A stretch of DNA of 64,000 nucleotides from Crotalaria pallida. Lineage: Eukaryota; Streptophyta; Magnoliopsida; Fabales; Fabaceae. This document shows, piece by piece, positions 20,714-31,577 of the stretch (the stretch's first letter is position 1; the number at the start of each line of letters is the position of its first letter). The notes under the pieces are model-generated. The model made no database searches. It had not been told where the DNA came from and worked only from the letters and a program-made list of their open reading frames with translations. Where the stretch lies: the NCBI GenBank assembly GCA_037953625.1, contig CM075652.1, positions 75,607,501 through 75,671,500 of the forward strand. The letters run 5' to 3'. A program made the translations under genes and the position numbers.

Positions 20714-21952
20714 ATGGCGCCTCCTTCATCTTCCACCGGCAAAAGGAAGAAGCAACGTGTCAACAAGGACTTGGATTCACAGTACTATTCAAAGGAGATA
20801 AGAAAAGAACGTGAAGCTAGGTTTTTGCGAAGGGAGTTTGGACATATTCGCTTCATGAACATGAAATGGCTTCTTCACCAAAGGTTTGAGTGTTCTGCCT
20901 TATTTGTAGAACAAGGACTCCAGCAATTTCTTAGTTTTCATTGTGATATTTACCCTAGGCTAGTCCGGAAATTTTATGCTAATTTCAAATATGAGGATGG
21001 AAAATATAAATTTGTGGTTAAAGGAAAGTTGCTAATTGTTAAGCCACAAGATTTGCATGACTTGTTTGGATTAAGCATGACTTGCACGTTTTTAAATGAT
21101 CCTGATAGTGATATACTCATTGACTGTGATGTTGCCAATGTATTTGAACAAACTGTTAGGCCTGGATATAGTTGGAGTAAAGGGACTAAGAATGTTGGCA
21201 TCATGAAAGAGGATTGTAGGTTATTGTTGTATGTAATTTCCTACTGTTTGATGCCAAAGACAAATCAGAATTATGCACAAGCTAATGGTGATGAACTGCG
21301 TATCTTTTATGGTATTCGTGAGCACATTCCTATCAATTGGTCACGTGTTGTGTTAGATAGGATGGTCATTGCTTCTGGTTTTACTGGGTCGGCTACTCTA
21401 CCTTATGCTATGTTGGTGTCTAAGCTATTGCCTTTCTATGGTGTGGAACTTGATGATGAGGAAGAGGAATCCATTACTGATCAAAATTGTATTAATGCTA
21501 CTCTGTTGCATGGTTTGGGTATGGACGAATATCCTGAGGCTAAGTCGTGGATGTGGAAAATAGATATTCAAAAGATTGAGCAACAAAAGAAAGCGGAAGA
21601 GGATTTGGCTCGTCACATGGCTGATATGCATGGGGCTGGTCCATCTGCTCCACCTCAGGATGCTGGTATAAATGTTGAGGATTTCCTGAATGTTCCTAAT
21701 GCTGAACAAGAGCAACCTCCACCGAGAGCTGCTGATGGTTTTGATTATCGTGCTCTTCATGATAGTCTCTCTGGCCAGATAGATGAGCGTTTTGTGCAAA
21801 TGGAGGCTCGGCAATATGCTATTGAGGAGCGTCAGAAGGCTATATTGGAGCGTGGATTTCAGGATATGGCTATCCGACATCAGGCTATGGAGGACCGCTT
21901 CTTCGGTGCTCTTGGGAGGATGTTTCCACAACCACCACCACCACCTCAGTGA
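20714..21952 (+). CDS. Sirevirus env-like / putative plant transposon protein
   Basis: The 412-residue ORF starts MAPPSSSTGKRKKQR. Its central region (FHCDIYPRLVRKFYANFKYE, VVKGKLLIVKPQDLHDLFGL) resembles the 'putative plant transposon protein' domain that I remember next to plant LTR elements. That domain is often labelled envelope-like when it lies downstream of Sirevirus pol. The C-terminal third is helical and ends FPQPPPPPQ. I see no signal peptide or membrane segment within it. It lies where an env-like gene would be, between the deleted pol and the PPT. Its role is unknown; 'env-like' describes position only. The frame beyond its TGA stop stays open for 141 codons. Confidence 0.75.
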   Translation: MAPPSSSTGKRKKQRVNKDLDSQYYSKEIRKEREARFLRREFGHIRFMNMKWLLHQRFECSALFVEQGLQQFLSFHCDIYPRLVRKFYANFKYEDGKYKFVVKGKLLIVKPQDLHDLFGLSMTCTFLNDPDSDILIDCDVANVFEQTVRPGYSWSKGTKNVGIMKEDCRLLLYVISYCLMPKTNQNYAQANGDELRIFYGIREHIPINWSRVVLDRMVIASGFTGSATLPYAMLVSKLLPFYGVELDDEEEESITDQNCINATLLHGLGMDEYPEAKSWMWKIDIQKIEQQKKAEEDLARHMADMHGAGPSAPPQDAGINVEDFLNVPNAEQEQPPPRAADGFDYRALHDSLSGQIDERFVQMEARQYAIEERQKAILERGFQDMAIRHQAMEDRFFGALGRMFPQPPPPPQ

Positions 21953-22375
21953 TCATGGATTTTATCATGCATTGCATTATGTTTTGATGCCTTATCTATC
22001 TCGTTTTATTATGTTTTGGTGATTATGTCTCAGACTATGGTTTATGGGTTTATGTTTTCTGGTTTATTATGGTGTGTATGGTTCGTTGTTAAGTCCGATT
22101 TGTGGACTAGGTTCTATGTTTCAGACTATGGTTTGGTTTTATGTGTGTTTGGGTTATGTACTTTGATGTACTTGGATGCTATGGCACTTATGTTTTATGA
22201 TATTTCTATTATGTTTAGTGCTTGTGTATTTTATGCCCTTACATATCTTTTCTATCGTTTGAATTGTGGTTACTATGTGTTACTCATTCTCACCTTTGGC
22301 AAGGTTTATTGTTCTATTTTTTTGATTAATGCCAAAAGGGGGAGAAAGGTGTGGATTGTTGTTTTTGTAGGTTGA
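21953..22375 (+). other. Open hydrophobic extension in frame with the env-like ORF
   Basis: After the TGA at 21950-21952 the same frame stays open for 141 codons (SWILSCIALCFD... onward) and ends with a basic tail, AKRGRKVW. It has several strongly hydrophobic runs that could span membranes. The DNA is T/G-rich, which by itself favours hydrophobic codons, so this may be chance. Read through, it would give the env-like protein a membrane domain. Confidence 0.3.
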
Positions 22376-22441
22376 TTACACTTTTCCTAAGTGTGCATAC
22401 ATTTAGGGGGAGTTTGGATTTGGAATAGTTTGTCATTCATC

Positions 22442-22455
22442 AAAAAGGGGGAGAT
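22442..22455 (+). promoter_or_regulatory. Polypurine tract of the copia element
   Basis: AAAAAGGGGGAGAT directly precedes the LTR start TGAAGATG. Further G-rich tracts (AAAAGGGGGAGAAAGG near 22333 and GGGGGAG near 22407) lie just upstream. Confidence 0.9.
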
Positions 22456-23873
22456 TGAAGATGCAAGGATTCAATTATGTTTTGATGAAGACAACTTTAT
22501 ATGGCAAACCTACAACAACAAATCTCAAGGACTAGTTTTACTACTTTCTCATATGTTTGTATTGTAATTGTATTATTATTATTTTATATATGAGTGTGGG
22601 TGGTAGAATTAGGATAGAAATCTCAATTTGAATTAAAGAATTTATTATGTTTTAAATTGGGATTGCATTGATAGAGAAAATGGCTCAAGATTTTATTAAA
22701 ATAAATAAGTGAAAAATGCAAAATAAAAGAAAAAAATTTTAGCAGTGTTTAACAGTGTTTAATCGAGTATTAATCGATTAAGGCATCGTTTAATCGATTA
22801 AAGGTTGTTAAAACTGAATCATTAAAAGCTTTTCTTTTTCAACATGACAAAGGTTACGAATCATTATCATTTCACAGCATTTTTCATATCTTTTACACAT
22901 ACTCTTGAGCTAAGATTCTCTCATTAAACATCATCTCTATCAATGTTCTTTTGAATCTCAATTTCACATCATAATTCATTCTTTTGATTCCAAATTGAAG
23001 ATTCAATGTTCTTGAACATTATTAGTTGAATCAATCTTGTAACGAAGGGTTACGTTCTTCAAGATTCAACAAAGGCAAAGATTTCAATTGAGGCAATTGA
23101 AGAAGAAAGGTTGGAGCACTACCTTTAGCATCATTGCTCGAAGCTCATTGAAGAAGAAGGGTTGGAGCATTACTCTTAGCAATCGAAGATACATTGCTCG
23201 AAGCTCATTGGGATTGAACGCGACGTTTCAATCAAAGGAGGAACGAAGAGGATCGAATTACAAGATTGGGGTAGTGTCATATGAATTGGTACTTCATATG
23301 ATAACGGGTTAGGATCGAGAGTTGAGAGGATTCTAACGATTCTTGTAAACTGATCTATTTGTTCATAGTGTAGCAAATCACCCAATCCAGAGAGGGTGGA
23401 CTGGATGTAGCTCACCGATTGTGAGTGAACCAGGCTAAAATCACTGCGTTCTTCGTTCTTTACTTTTTACGTTTATTTCAATTAAAATCGATCAAGAGCT
23501 TAAAAATCAAATAGGATTAGTATTGGGTTTTTCAATTACGTATTGATTATATTCTTGTTAATTGATTCGTGATTGATTTCTCTGATTTGATTCTTGATTC
23601 GTTGAGTTTCGTAGAATAATCGATTTGAATTGAATTCTGAATTTATGCAATTTTAACAGTGTTTAATCGAGTAGTACTCGATTAAGGAAAAATTGACTTT
23701 CAGGTTTAATCGATTAAATTGCAGGTTAATCGATTAAATCAGTGTAATCTGCTTAAAATTGAACTGTTTCTGAACCGTTTTTGATTACTTTCGAAATTCT
23801 GGTATCGTAGCTTAACCATTCTATTCACCCCCCCCTCTAGAAGGTTATTTTAGCTGCTTGTTGGTTTCCAACA
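22456..23873 (+). mobile_element. Middle LTR of the copia array
   Basis: At 1418 bp it is about 98% identical to 16636-18083. A complete PBS and gag follow, so it serves both as the 3' LTR of the left unit and the 5' LTR of the right one. That arrangement comes from recombination or tandem joining, not from a single insertion. Confidence 0.93.
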
Positions 23874-23941
23874 AGTGGTATCAGAGCTCGGTCGAATAAA
23901 CCGAGTGTAAAAACTTTTTCGAAAAGATCCATTTGGAAACC

Positions 23942-25750
23942 ATGGCAAATCAAAACCCTTTTGGAGGAGAAGGTGCAGCTATTAATCGTCCCCCACTGTT
24001 TGGTGGTGAGGGGTATGCTTACTGGAAAGTAAGGATGAAAATTTTCATACAAGCTATCGATAACGAAATCTGGAAAGCCATCGAAAAGGGTCCCCATATT
24101 CCATCTAGTGTAGTTGATGGAGCGGCTCAATTGACCCCGGAAGAAAAGTGGACCGATGATGATAAGAAAAAGATTCAATTTGACTATAAGGCTAAGAATA
24201 TCATCACGTCCGCTTTGTCATATGATGAGTTTTTTAGAGTCTCCCAATGCGCTAGTGCAAAGGAAATGTGGGACACTTTACAAGTGACTCACGAGGGAAC
24301 TAGCGAAGTTAGGCGAGCTAGATTAAATGTCTTGATGCATGAATATGAGTTATTTCAAATGTTGCCTAATGAAAATATTAATGATATGCAAAAGAGATTT
24401 ACTCATATTATTAATCACTTGCTTGCTCTTGGTAAGGCTTTCTTACCAGGAGAACTTACTAACAAAGTTTTGAGATGTTTGGACAGGAATTGGCAACCCA
24501 AGGTCACCGCGATTATTGAATCGAAGAAATTGGATACTATGGATATCGCTACTTTGTTTGGGAAATTGAAAGAGCATGAGATGGAGCTCGGACGCCTAAC
24601 CTCGAATGAAGAATCCGACAAGAAGAAAAAGGGTATCGCATTGAAAGCTTCATCATCAAAAATTGTTGACACTCAAAATGACTCTTCATTGGATGATGAC
24701 ACGGATTCGGATTTGGATGATGAGTCACTTGCACTCGTGGTTAAGAATTTCAGAAAATTTTTCAAGAAGAAAGGAAACACAAGAAGATTCAATTCAAAGG
24801 AAAGCAAGGAAACTCCACAAAGGTCGAAAACCCCTAGAGACAAGATAATATGTCATACATGTGGGAAAGCGGGTCACATCAAATATCATTGTCCTCAAAA
24901 GCCTAAAAAGTCCGATAGTGATAAGAAGAGGTCCAACAATCACAAGGCTAAGAAAGCCTACATTGTTTGGGACGAACCCGAAGATGATACTAACTCTAGC
25001 ACTTCGGAGGAGGAAGAATCGGCAAATTTGTGTTTAATGGCTAAGGATGACATTGAAGCTTCCACTAGTGACACGTCTCTTGAGCAATCAAGCTCAAAGG
25101 AGGTACATTCTAAAACTAACTCTGATGTGGATTCGGATAATGAATCTTGCTCTTCCCCCTCATATGATGCACTTTATAATGCCTATGTTGATATGCATGC
25201 CGAACTTAAGAAACTAGCTAAAATCAACATTGAGGCTAAGAAAGCCATTTTGAAGTACAATGAAAAGATTATTGAAATGCAAAAACATATTGATGAGCTT
25301 GTTCTTCAAAATGAGACTTTAGAACTCATTTACTCTAATGCATCATGTGAATGTTGTGTTTCTAATGTTGTGATTTCCGATTGTGAAAGGTGCAAGACTT
25401 ATGAAAATGAATTACATGATTTGAAAGAAAAACTTGCTACCTTTACAAAAGGAAAAAGAGATTTGAATGATTTGCTCTCTAGACAAAGAGACAATACAAA
25501 TAGAACCGGTTTGGGATATACTAAACCAAAGAAGAAATCCTATAGACAAGTTGGAAGTTTTTCAAAGGTTAATTTTTCTAGAAAACCTACTTGTTTCTAT
25601 TGTGGTATCTTTGGTCATACTTCAAACATTTGCAAAATCAAAAAGTTTGGTGTTCCCAATAAGGAGTTTATTTGGATTGTTAAAGGAGAGAAACCGGATG
25701 TTAACCCCCAAGGACCCAAAATTGTTTGGGTACCTAAGTCTTCCAATTAA
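23942..25750 (+). CDS. gag: Sirevirus-like copia Gag, copy 2
   Basis: The 602-residue frame is intact and starts at the ATG at 23942. It differs from copy 1 at about ten residues, for example Tyr to Ser near position 55 and Cys to Phe near 501. Both CCHC knuckles are unchanged. It lies after the middle LTR with the same PBS spacing. Intact frames in both copies suggest that gag was maintained until recently even though pol is gone. Confidence 0.93.
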   Translation: MANQNPFGGEGAAINRPPLFGGEGYAYWKVRMKIFIQAIDNEIWKAIEKGPHIPSSVVDGAAQLTPEEKWTDDDKKKIQFDYKAKNIITSALSYDEFFRVSQCASAKEMWDTLQVTHEGTSEVRRARLNVLMHEYELFQMLPNENINDMQKRFTHIINHLLALGKAFLPGELTNKVLRCLDRNWQPKVTAIIESKKLDTMDIATLFGKLKEHEMELGRLTSNEESDKKKKGIALKASSSKIVDTQNDSSLDDDTDSDLDDESLALVVKNFRKFFKKKGNTRRFNSKESKETPQRSKTPRDKIICHTCGKAGHIKYHCPQKPKKSDSDKKRSNNHKAKKAYIVWDEPEDDTNSSTSEEEESANLCLMAKDDIEASTSDTSLEQSSSKEVHSKTNSDVDSDNESCSSPSYDALYNAYVDMHAELKKLAKINIEAKKAILKYNEKIIEMQKHIDELVLQNETLELIYSNASCECCVSNVVISDCERCKTYENELHDLKEKLATFTKGKRDLNDLLSRQRDNTNRTGLGYTKPKKKSYRQVGSFSKVNFSRKPTCFYCGIFGHTSNICKIKKFGVPNKEFIWIVKGEKPDVNPQGPKIVWVPKSSN

Positions 25751-26357
25751 TTTGTTTTTGTAGGTGTGCCTTCAAACGAGAGATGATCGTTGGTATTTGG
25801 ACAGCGGTTGTTCAAGGCACATGACGGGAGACAAGAGACATCATCATCTTGTTTTTGAGAATTTGTGTTTTAAAAATTATCATGTTTCTCTTATGGCTTT
25901 GGTTATGTGTGTTCTCTATTTGTGATTTGGTTGATATATTAGTTTGGTGTTTGCTTGCTTGCTTATTTGCTTAGTTGTTGTGGTGCTAAATGTGTTCATG
26001 TATTCCATATTATGTGCATATGTGTTTTGACTATGTTTTTCCATGATTTTTTGCATTAAAACTAAGTTAAAACTGCATTTTTCAGGAATTTAATCGATTA
26101 AGTTGATATTTACTCGAGTAAGAAAAAAAGATCTTTCTGGTGTACTCGATTAAATCTCAGAATACTCGATTAAATCCCAATTTTACACATGATTTACTCG
26201 ATTAAGTTACAGTTTAATCGATTAATAATCGATTAAGTTGAAATCTACTCGATTAAGTCGTAAAAATCTGACAGTTTTAAAACACGTTTCTGCACATTTT
26301 CTTCACTTCTCTCTCACTTCTTCACGCGTTTTCTCTTCTCACTCAACACGGTTTCAT
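25751..26357 (+). mobile_element. Truncated internal region of the second copia unit
   Basis: This part matches 19961-20567 almost exactly, including the shifted protease remnant (about 25800) and the palindrome cluster (26091-26255). It stops at GGTTTCAT (26350-26357), where an L1 LINE begins. The env-like ORF, PPT and last LTR are missing. Confidence 0.9.
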
Positions 26358-28218
26358 TTGTTGAAGGAAGAAGCATTGTTCACAACATCCTTATCACTCA
26401 GGACTTGCTGATGCTGTATGGCAGGAAGAATACTTCCTCAAGGTGCTTATTGAAAATTGACCTTATGAAGGCTTATGACACACTTGATTGGGAGTTTGTT
26501 GAGAATGTGTTAACAGAATTGAGGTTGCCTATGAAATTCATTAGCTGGATTATGTTGTGCATTAAAACAGTTTCTTTCAGAATTGTTGTTAATGGCACTA
26601 GTTCAGATTATTTTAGAGGTAGCAGTGGTATAAGGCAAGGAGATCCTCTGTCTCCCTTAATTTTTGTGTTAGCCATGGAAGTCCTCTCTAGAAGATTGAT
26701 AGCAGCCAGTGAAGAAAGGGATTTTAGGTTTCACCCTCTTTGAAAGGATCTGAAGATAGTGAGCCTAATGTTTGCAGATGACCTCATGGTGTTTTGCAGA
26801 GGGCAGCTTAAAAGTGTTAAGATTTTGGTGGAAGCTCTCCATGAATTTGCTGCTAATTCTGGGTTAGAACCAAGCAAGCAGAAATCTCAGGTCTATATGG
26901 CAAGTATGAATGACTAGATTAAGGCAGGAATTGTGCAGGTCACTGGTTTTTCAGTTGGCAATTTTCCCTTTAGGTACCTTGGAATTTCCTTTGTCAGCAA
27001 GGAAGTGGTCCATTGCTACATGCCATTCCCTTGTTGATAAGGTAACAAAGAGAATTAATCAATGGCAAACCAGAAATCTGTTTTACCAAGCCAAGACTGT
27101 CCTGATTAACTCAGTTTTGTTGTCTTTGCACACTTATTGGGCCTCAGTGTTTATTATTCCTAAGGCAGTGCTAAGGGAGGTGGATAAGGTGTGTAGGCAA
27201 TTCCTTTGGAGCTCTGGAAAGGCTGCTCCAATTAGTTGGGCTCAGGTCTGTACTGAGAAGAGGTATGGAGGGTTGAATTTCAAGAATACAATTGTGTGGA
27301 ACCAAGCAGCTCTAGGGAAGCAGATCTGGCATATTGCATCTAAACAGGATACTCTTTGGGTAAAGTGGATTCATTCTGTGTACATTAAAGAGGAGGGATT
27401 CTGGACTCTGCAAGAAACTCCTGATTTGGGCTGGCATTTCAAGCAACTGCTGAAGATTAGGAATAAATTGCATAGTGGTTTCCAGGGGCATAGGTGGAGG
27501 CATAGCTCAGATGGGGTTTATACTGTAAAATCTGGTTACAGATTTTTGCTTGGGCCGTAAGAAACCTTTGATTTATGCAAACAAGTGTGGAATGTGGCTT
27601 CAATTCCAAAACATTGCTTCATTTTTTGGTTAGCAGCAAAGGACAGATTGAAGACAAGGGTCAGATGAGTAGGTTTATGAACATAGACTCCACTATTTGC
27701 TTGTTATGTTCTCAGTATGAGGAGACTAGACACCATTTGCTATTTGAATGCGACTGGAGCAGGCAGCTACTGCAGTTATTGGCTAACTGGTTATGCATTG
27801 ATACTGTGCATTATAAGTTTAAGAATCTGGCTAAATGGTTGAGGTTTGGCAGTAATAATAAGAGGGTGAAAGGGCTTCATTGTGCAGCTGTAGCTTCAAC
27901 CATTTATTATGTTTGGCATGAGAGGAATGCTCGTTTGTTTTTGCATCAGAACTGTGAGCCTTGGCAAGTGTTTACGATTGCTAGCAGAGAATTAGCTCAT
28001 AGGATTATTTTGATGTATCCTGAGTTTAGAAAGTGGAATAATAGGATTCTAGTTGATAGGATCTTGCATTTTTGTACTTAGGTTTTTCATATTTTTGCTT
28101 GTAATTAAGGACTTTTGACTTAGAACCCTTCCCAGAAGGTGGCTAAAGTCATAAGTTCTTTTGGTTTGTTTTATATTTCCTTGGTTTGGTAATAAAATTT
28201 TTATTTACCAAAAAAAAA
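26358..28218 (+). pseudogene. 5'-truncated L1 LINE: reverse transcriptase and C-terminal zinc-finger region
   Basis: The sequence opens inside the RT (VEGRSIVHNILIT). It continues through LMKAYDTLDWEF (motif A), GIRQGDPLSPLIF (motif B) and FADDLMVF (motif C), with stops and shifts near 26743 and 26915. Further frames give the thumb region (26910-27560) and a zf-RVT-like end (27575-28081) with LCSQYEETRHHLLFECDWSR. The 3' end reads TTTTTATTTACC then a short poly(A) at about 28210. It is the same clade as the L1 on the minus strand at 56124-62460. The left end is a rearrangement junction; a retrotransposition truncation is less likely. Confidence 0.88.
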
Positions 28219-28969
28219 TCTAAAAAATTTAAAATTACCCAACCCAAGGAATAAATGAGAACTGAGAACCAAAGGAAAGTAGACAAACTAGTCGTTGAGG
28301 CAGTCGCGAGCGGAGGGCGATGGCGAGCGGAGGTAGTCGTTTTCTAGCTAAGGCGCTTGAGAACTGGATGGAGAAGGAGAACGGAGGCAGTCGCTGAGGT
28401 GAGGGGGAACCGAAGGTGGCAGTGGCAAGCGGCCCTTGAGAATTGGAGGGAGAGACAGAACTTGAGGGAGAGAGAGCGGAGGGAGAGACAGAACCGAGAT
28501 CTTGAAGGAAGGCGGAACCGAGATCTTGATGCAGCTGGTGATCGTGGCAGAACTGGAGGGTGGAGGGAGGGCAGAGGGACATCGGAGATGAGAACGGAGG
28601 GAGGGAGGGAGGCGGCTAGGGTTGGGACTTAGGTGAGGGAGACTTTGACTGCCTTAGAGATCTGTGAGTGGCTAAGCTTGAGAGAATAGAGATAGCCAGA
28701 TAGGGTTTGAGACTTTGAGTGAATTAGTGGCTGAGATTTGTGTGTGTGTGTGTTTTTTTTTTATTTTAATTTTAATATTTGAATTACCGGTATAGTCCGG
28801 TCTTTGTGGTCTCAAAATTTGTGAGATCGTGGACCGGATCACATTAGAATGGTCCAAAAATTTTGGGATCGGACCGAACCATGAGACTAGACCGAATTGT
28901 ATTTTTTGGTCTGGTCTGGTCTGATCCGACCGATCTTGCGGTTTCGGACCGGATCGATTATACCCCTTA
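28219..28969. mobile_element. Right part of the split hAT-like element
   Basis: The part ends in GGATCGATTATACCCCTTA, the inverted partner of 16584. It has many GGTCCG/CGGACC words and a GA-rich interior (28300-28640) whose open frames on both strands are compositional. There is no transposase. Poly(A) flanks on the right obscure any 8-bp target duplication. Confidence 0.6.
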
Positions 28970-30888
28970 AAAAAAATGGATTTAGAAAAAATCTAAGTCA
29001 TTTCCATTCAAATATTTTCAAAATTGTTTTTAAGTAAATACTCCCAGAATTTAGCCTAAAAACATACCAAATCTTAACTTAGAGTATTGTATTTTCAATA
29101 TAAAGAAATATTGTATTTTCCCTTTTTACAAATGTACTCACACCTCATTGATTACCAACTACTGTGTAGAATTATTAAAAAAAATTAATTATAAAAAAAT
29201 TACCAACTGTGGAGATCGATCAATGTAGAACTCTCACTCCTTGTCTAGCACAGTCTCAAACTCATCTAAGTACCGGAAATCAGAATAGTGGTGTGAGCAA
29301 CTCCAGAGAAGAAAAAATAATAAAAAAATAAATTTAATATAGCTATTATGCATTCATAATTTGGTCTTACTAGTAAGTAGACTTGTCCTTAGGACGGGTC
29401 ATAACGAAAACTGTGTAATAATAAGATATAAAAAAATAATGTATAAAAATGTTATTTGTAAAAGTTGTTGATAAAGAAATAATGTGTAAACATTGTTGGT
29501 AAAAAAAATAAAAATAATAATGCATATCACGAAAATATGCAACACAAAATTATGCAAGAACCAAAAGAAAATAATAGTGTCAGATAAGTCAAAAAAATAG
29601 GCATTGCATAAAAGCTCTCACAATTAACACATTTGAATACATTAATATTTATCATTATCCTAATAAAGAAATAAAATTATGAATTTTCAGCACCAAAATA
29701 ATGGGATTCAAACCATGCAATAAAGAGCATGATTTTGCAAAATGTAATCGAAATATAGAACATTTATTTCAGAATTTGGAAAATACAAAACTAATTGGAT
29801 CGTAGTAACCATCACAACCATAAGTACTTGAGCAATTTCATTGTCTTTCTTAATGCACTGATCATTGCTAAATGCAAAAGAGTTCTTTCCACTCTAATCA
29901 AACACTTTAGAAACACTGTTTTTTCCATATACCTATTCATCCGTACTCTGAAAATAAAAAAATACAACAAAAGCATATTAATTGAAAATTATCAATGACA
30001 TAGTAAGACAGATAGAGCTCTTTTGGGCACATTTCCTTTATCTTATGGTGTGACTAGGTTTAATCTACATTGTCTACCCTCTCTTTCACACCATTTTGGT
30101 CATGACCTTATTCAACTTATTTTATACTTTGAGAAGAGTAATACTAAATTATACTATAGCTCTGCATTATAGTAAGAATAAAATTAATGGAAAAACAAAG
30201 GTGTGGTGAGAATAGAAAATTAGAAGCAAAGACTTGGCAAAAATTTGATTAGCTTCGAATCCAAATGACACGCCACAGAAGTTTGTCTCCTTCCATGAGA
30301 TGAGAAAGGCTTTTCTGTCTATAATATCCAAGAGCAACCTAGAATGGAGTATTAAACAACTACGCAATTGGTCCCATGCAATTATTTTTGCATTCAGCGA
30401 ACAAAATATCAAATTAAATATTGTAGTAATAAAATTATGAATACAATGTGAGAAAGAGAGACCTCTAAGTGTGAGTCTGAGAGTATTCACAGGATGACAG
30501 AGTAATGTTTGATTAAGGAATGAACTACTCCATGTTTCTAAAGAACTACCAAATACCAAAAGAACCCATCATGGTTTTCACTTAGTTTTGCAAAGCTCTT
30601 GATATTAAGTAGCAGCTAGAGCAAGTGCATTTTGAGGTTTTATAACAGCAGAAACAGAAGAGTAAAAGAAGGGGGAAAAACTAATCTATGGATCAATGAG
30701 TAACTGAGAAAACAACTTCAAATTAATTAATATAGCTAAGACCTAAAAGCTTTTTCTCCTAAATTTTAGCTTATTGTATATGTAGGAGCATATACGATAG
30801 TAAATACACAAACACAATAGTATAAACATACCGTGTATGTTGGAGCATAAGTAACATGCATAACTTCTATATTATACGATGTGAAAAG
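28970..30888. other. No recognisable gene
   Basis: AT-rich DNA with stops in all frames. A 130-codon minus-strand frame (30559-30167) and a 67-codon plus-strand frame (29795-29998) show no recognisable domain. This looks like intergenic or intronic DNA into which the 5.8-kb unit inserted. Confidence 0.4.
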
Positions 30889-31220
30889 TGTAAGGCCCCG
30901 ATTTTCACCTTTCGAAAGTTTTCATCACTTAATTAAATGTTACCAAAAATTGAGGCCATTTTTTTTTAATATGATGTGGGTGCACGTTTACGCTCTCACC
31001 TGAAAACCGGGTCGTTACGTGAAACTTACCTCCACATCTTTACAGAACCATTTCATAGATCTTTACCAAAAGATTAGGGCCCGTTCACAAAACAAAAATA
31101 GGGCAACATTACAGAAGTGATATATTGCTCAGATAATCCTTGATACTCACCTATTTACAACTACTTAGACTAAACACCCTGCTTACGGCTTTGCCTAATG
31201 AAAACTAAGGGATGAAGGTC

Positions 31221-31577
31221 CTAATCCATCTTGCGTTCTGTCTTCATTCCTGAAGGAGAAGCAATCTCCCTTGCTGCCAGTCCACCATTGCTTGGCACCC
31301 ACTGCGTCCTAGAGGGAGTAGAAGAAGTCTTCAGAGCTTCGCAGCGCAGCATCTCCTCATAGTCTCGGTATCCTCGGACAATTACTTGTCCCAGCAAAGG
31401 TCCTAATTTGGCTCCTCCCAGTCGATGTTCTGGATCCGGAATCGTGATCTGGGTATCACCAGTCCATACCCAACCAGAGGGGATACGCTTCCAGCTACAT
31501 CCATACTTGGTCCAGATAGCAACCTCCATGTGATACTCCATCTGCACATTGGTGTCACGGAAGCACCAGAGTACCAA
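31221..31577 (-). CDS. Short unidentified ORF near the end of the 5.8-kb LTR-like unit
   Basis: A minus-strand frame of up to 119 codons has its first ATG near 31541 (MEYHMEVAIWTKYGCSW). It continues with KRIPSGWVWTGD and GPLLGQVIVRGYRDYEEM and ends in a basic tail. It looks more protein-like than other frames here. It lies near the same end of its LTR as the 157-codon frame at 39295-39768 of the neighbouring gypsy LTR. I do not recognise a domain. Confidence 0.3.
   Translation of the reverse strand: MVLWCFRDTNVQMEYHMEVAIWTKYGCSWKRIPSGWVWTGDTQITIPDPEHRLGGAKLGPLLGQVIVRGYRDYEEMLRCEALKTSSTPSRTQWVPSNGGLAAREIASPSGMKTERKMD

Noticed and set aside
20714..21952. A true viral envelope protein
   Set aside because: No signal peptide or membrane segment is visible within the ORF, and the similarity I recall is to a plant transposon-associated domain. 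'Env-like' reflects position only.
18152..25750. Two host CCHC zinc-finger genes in tandem
   Set aside because: Each follows an LTR and PBS at the same distance and is a copia Gag, so these are element genes.
28357..28632. Arg/Glu-rich plus-strand frame and its minus-strand partner
   Set aside because: GA-rich low-complexity sequence inside the hAT relic, open on both strands by composition.
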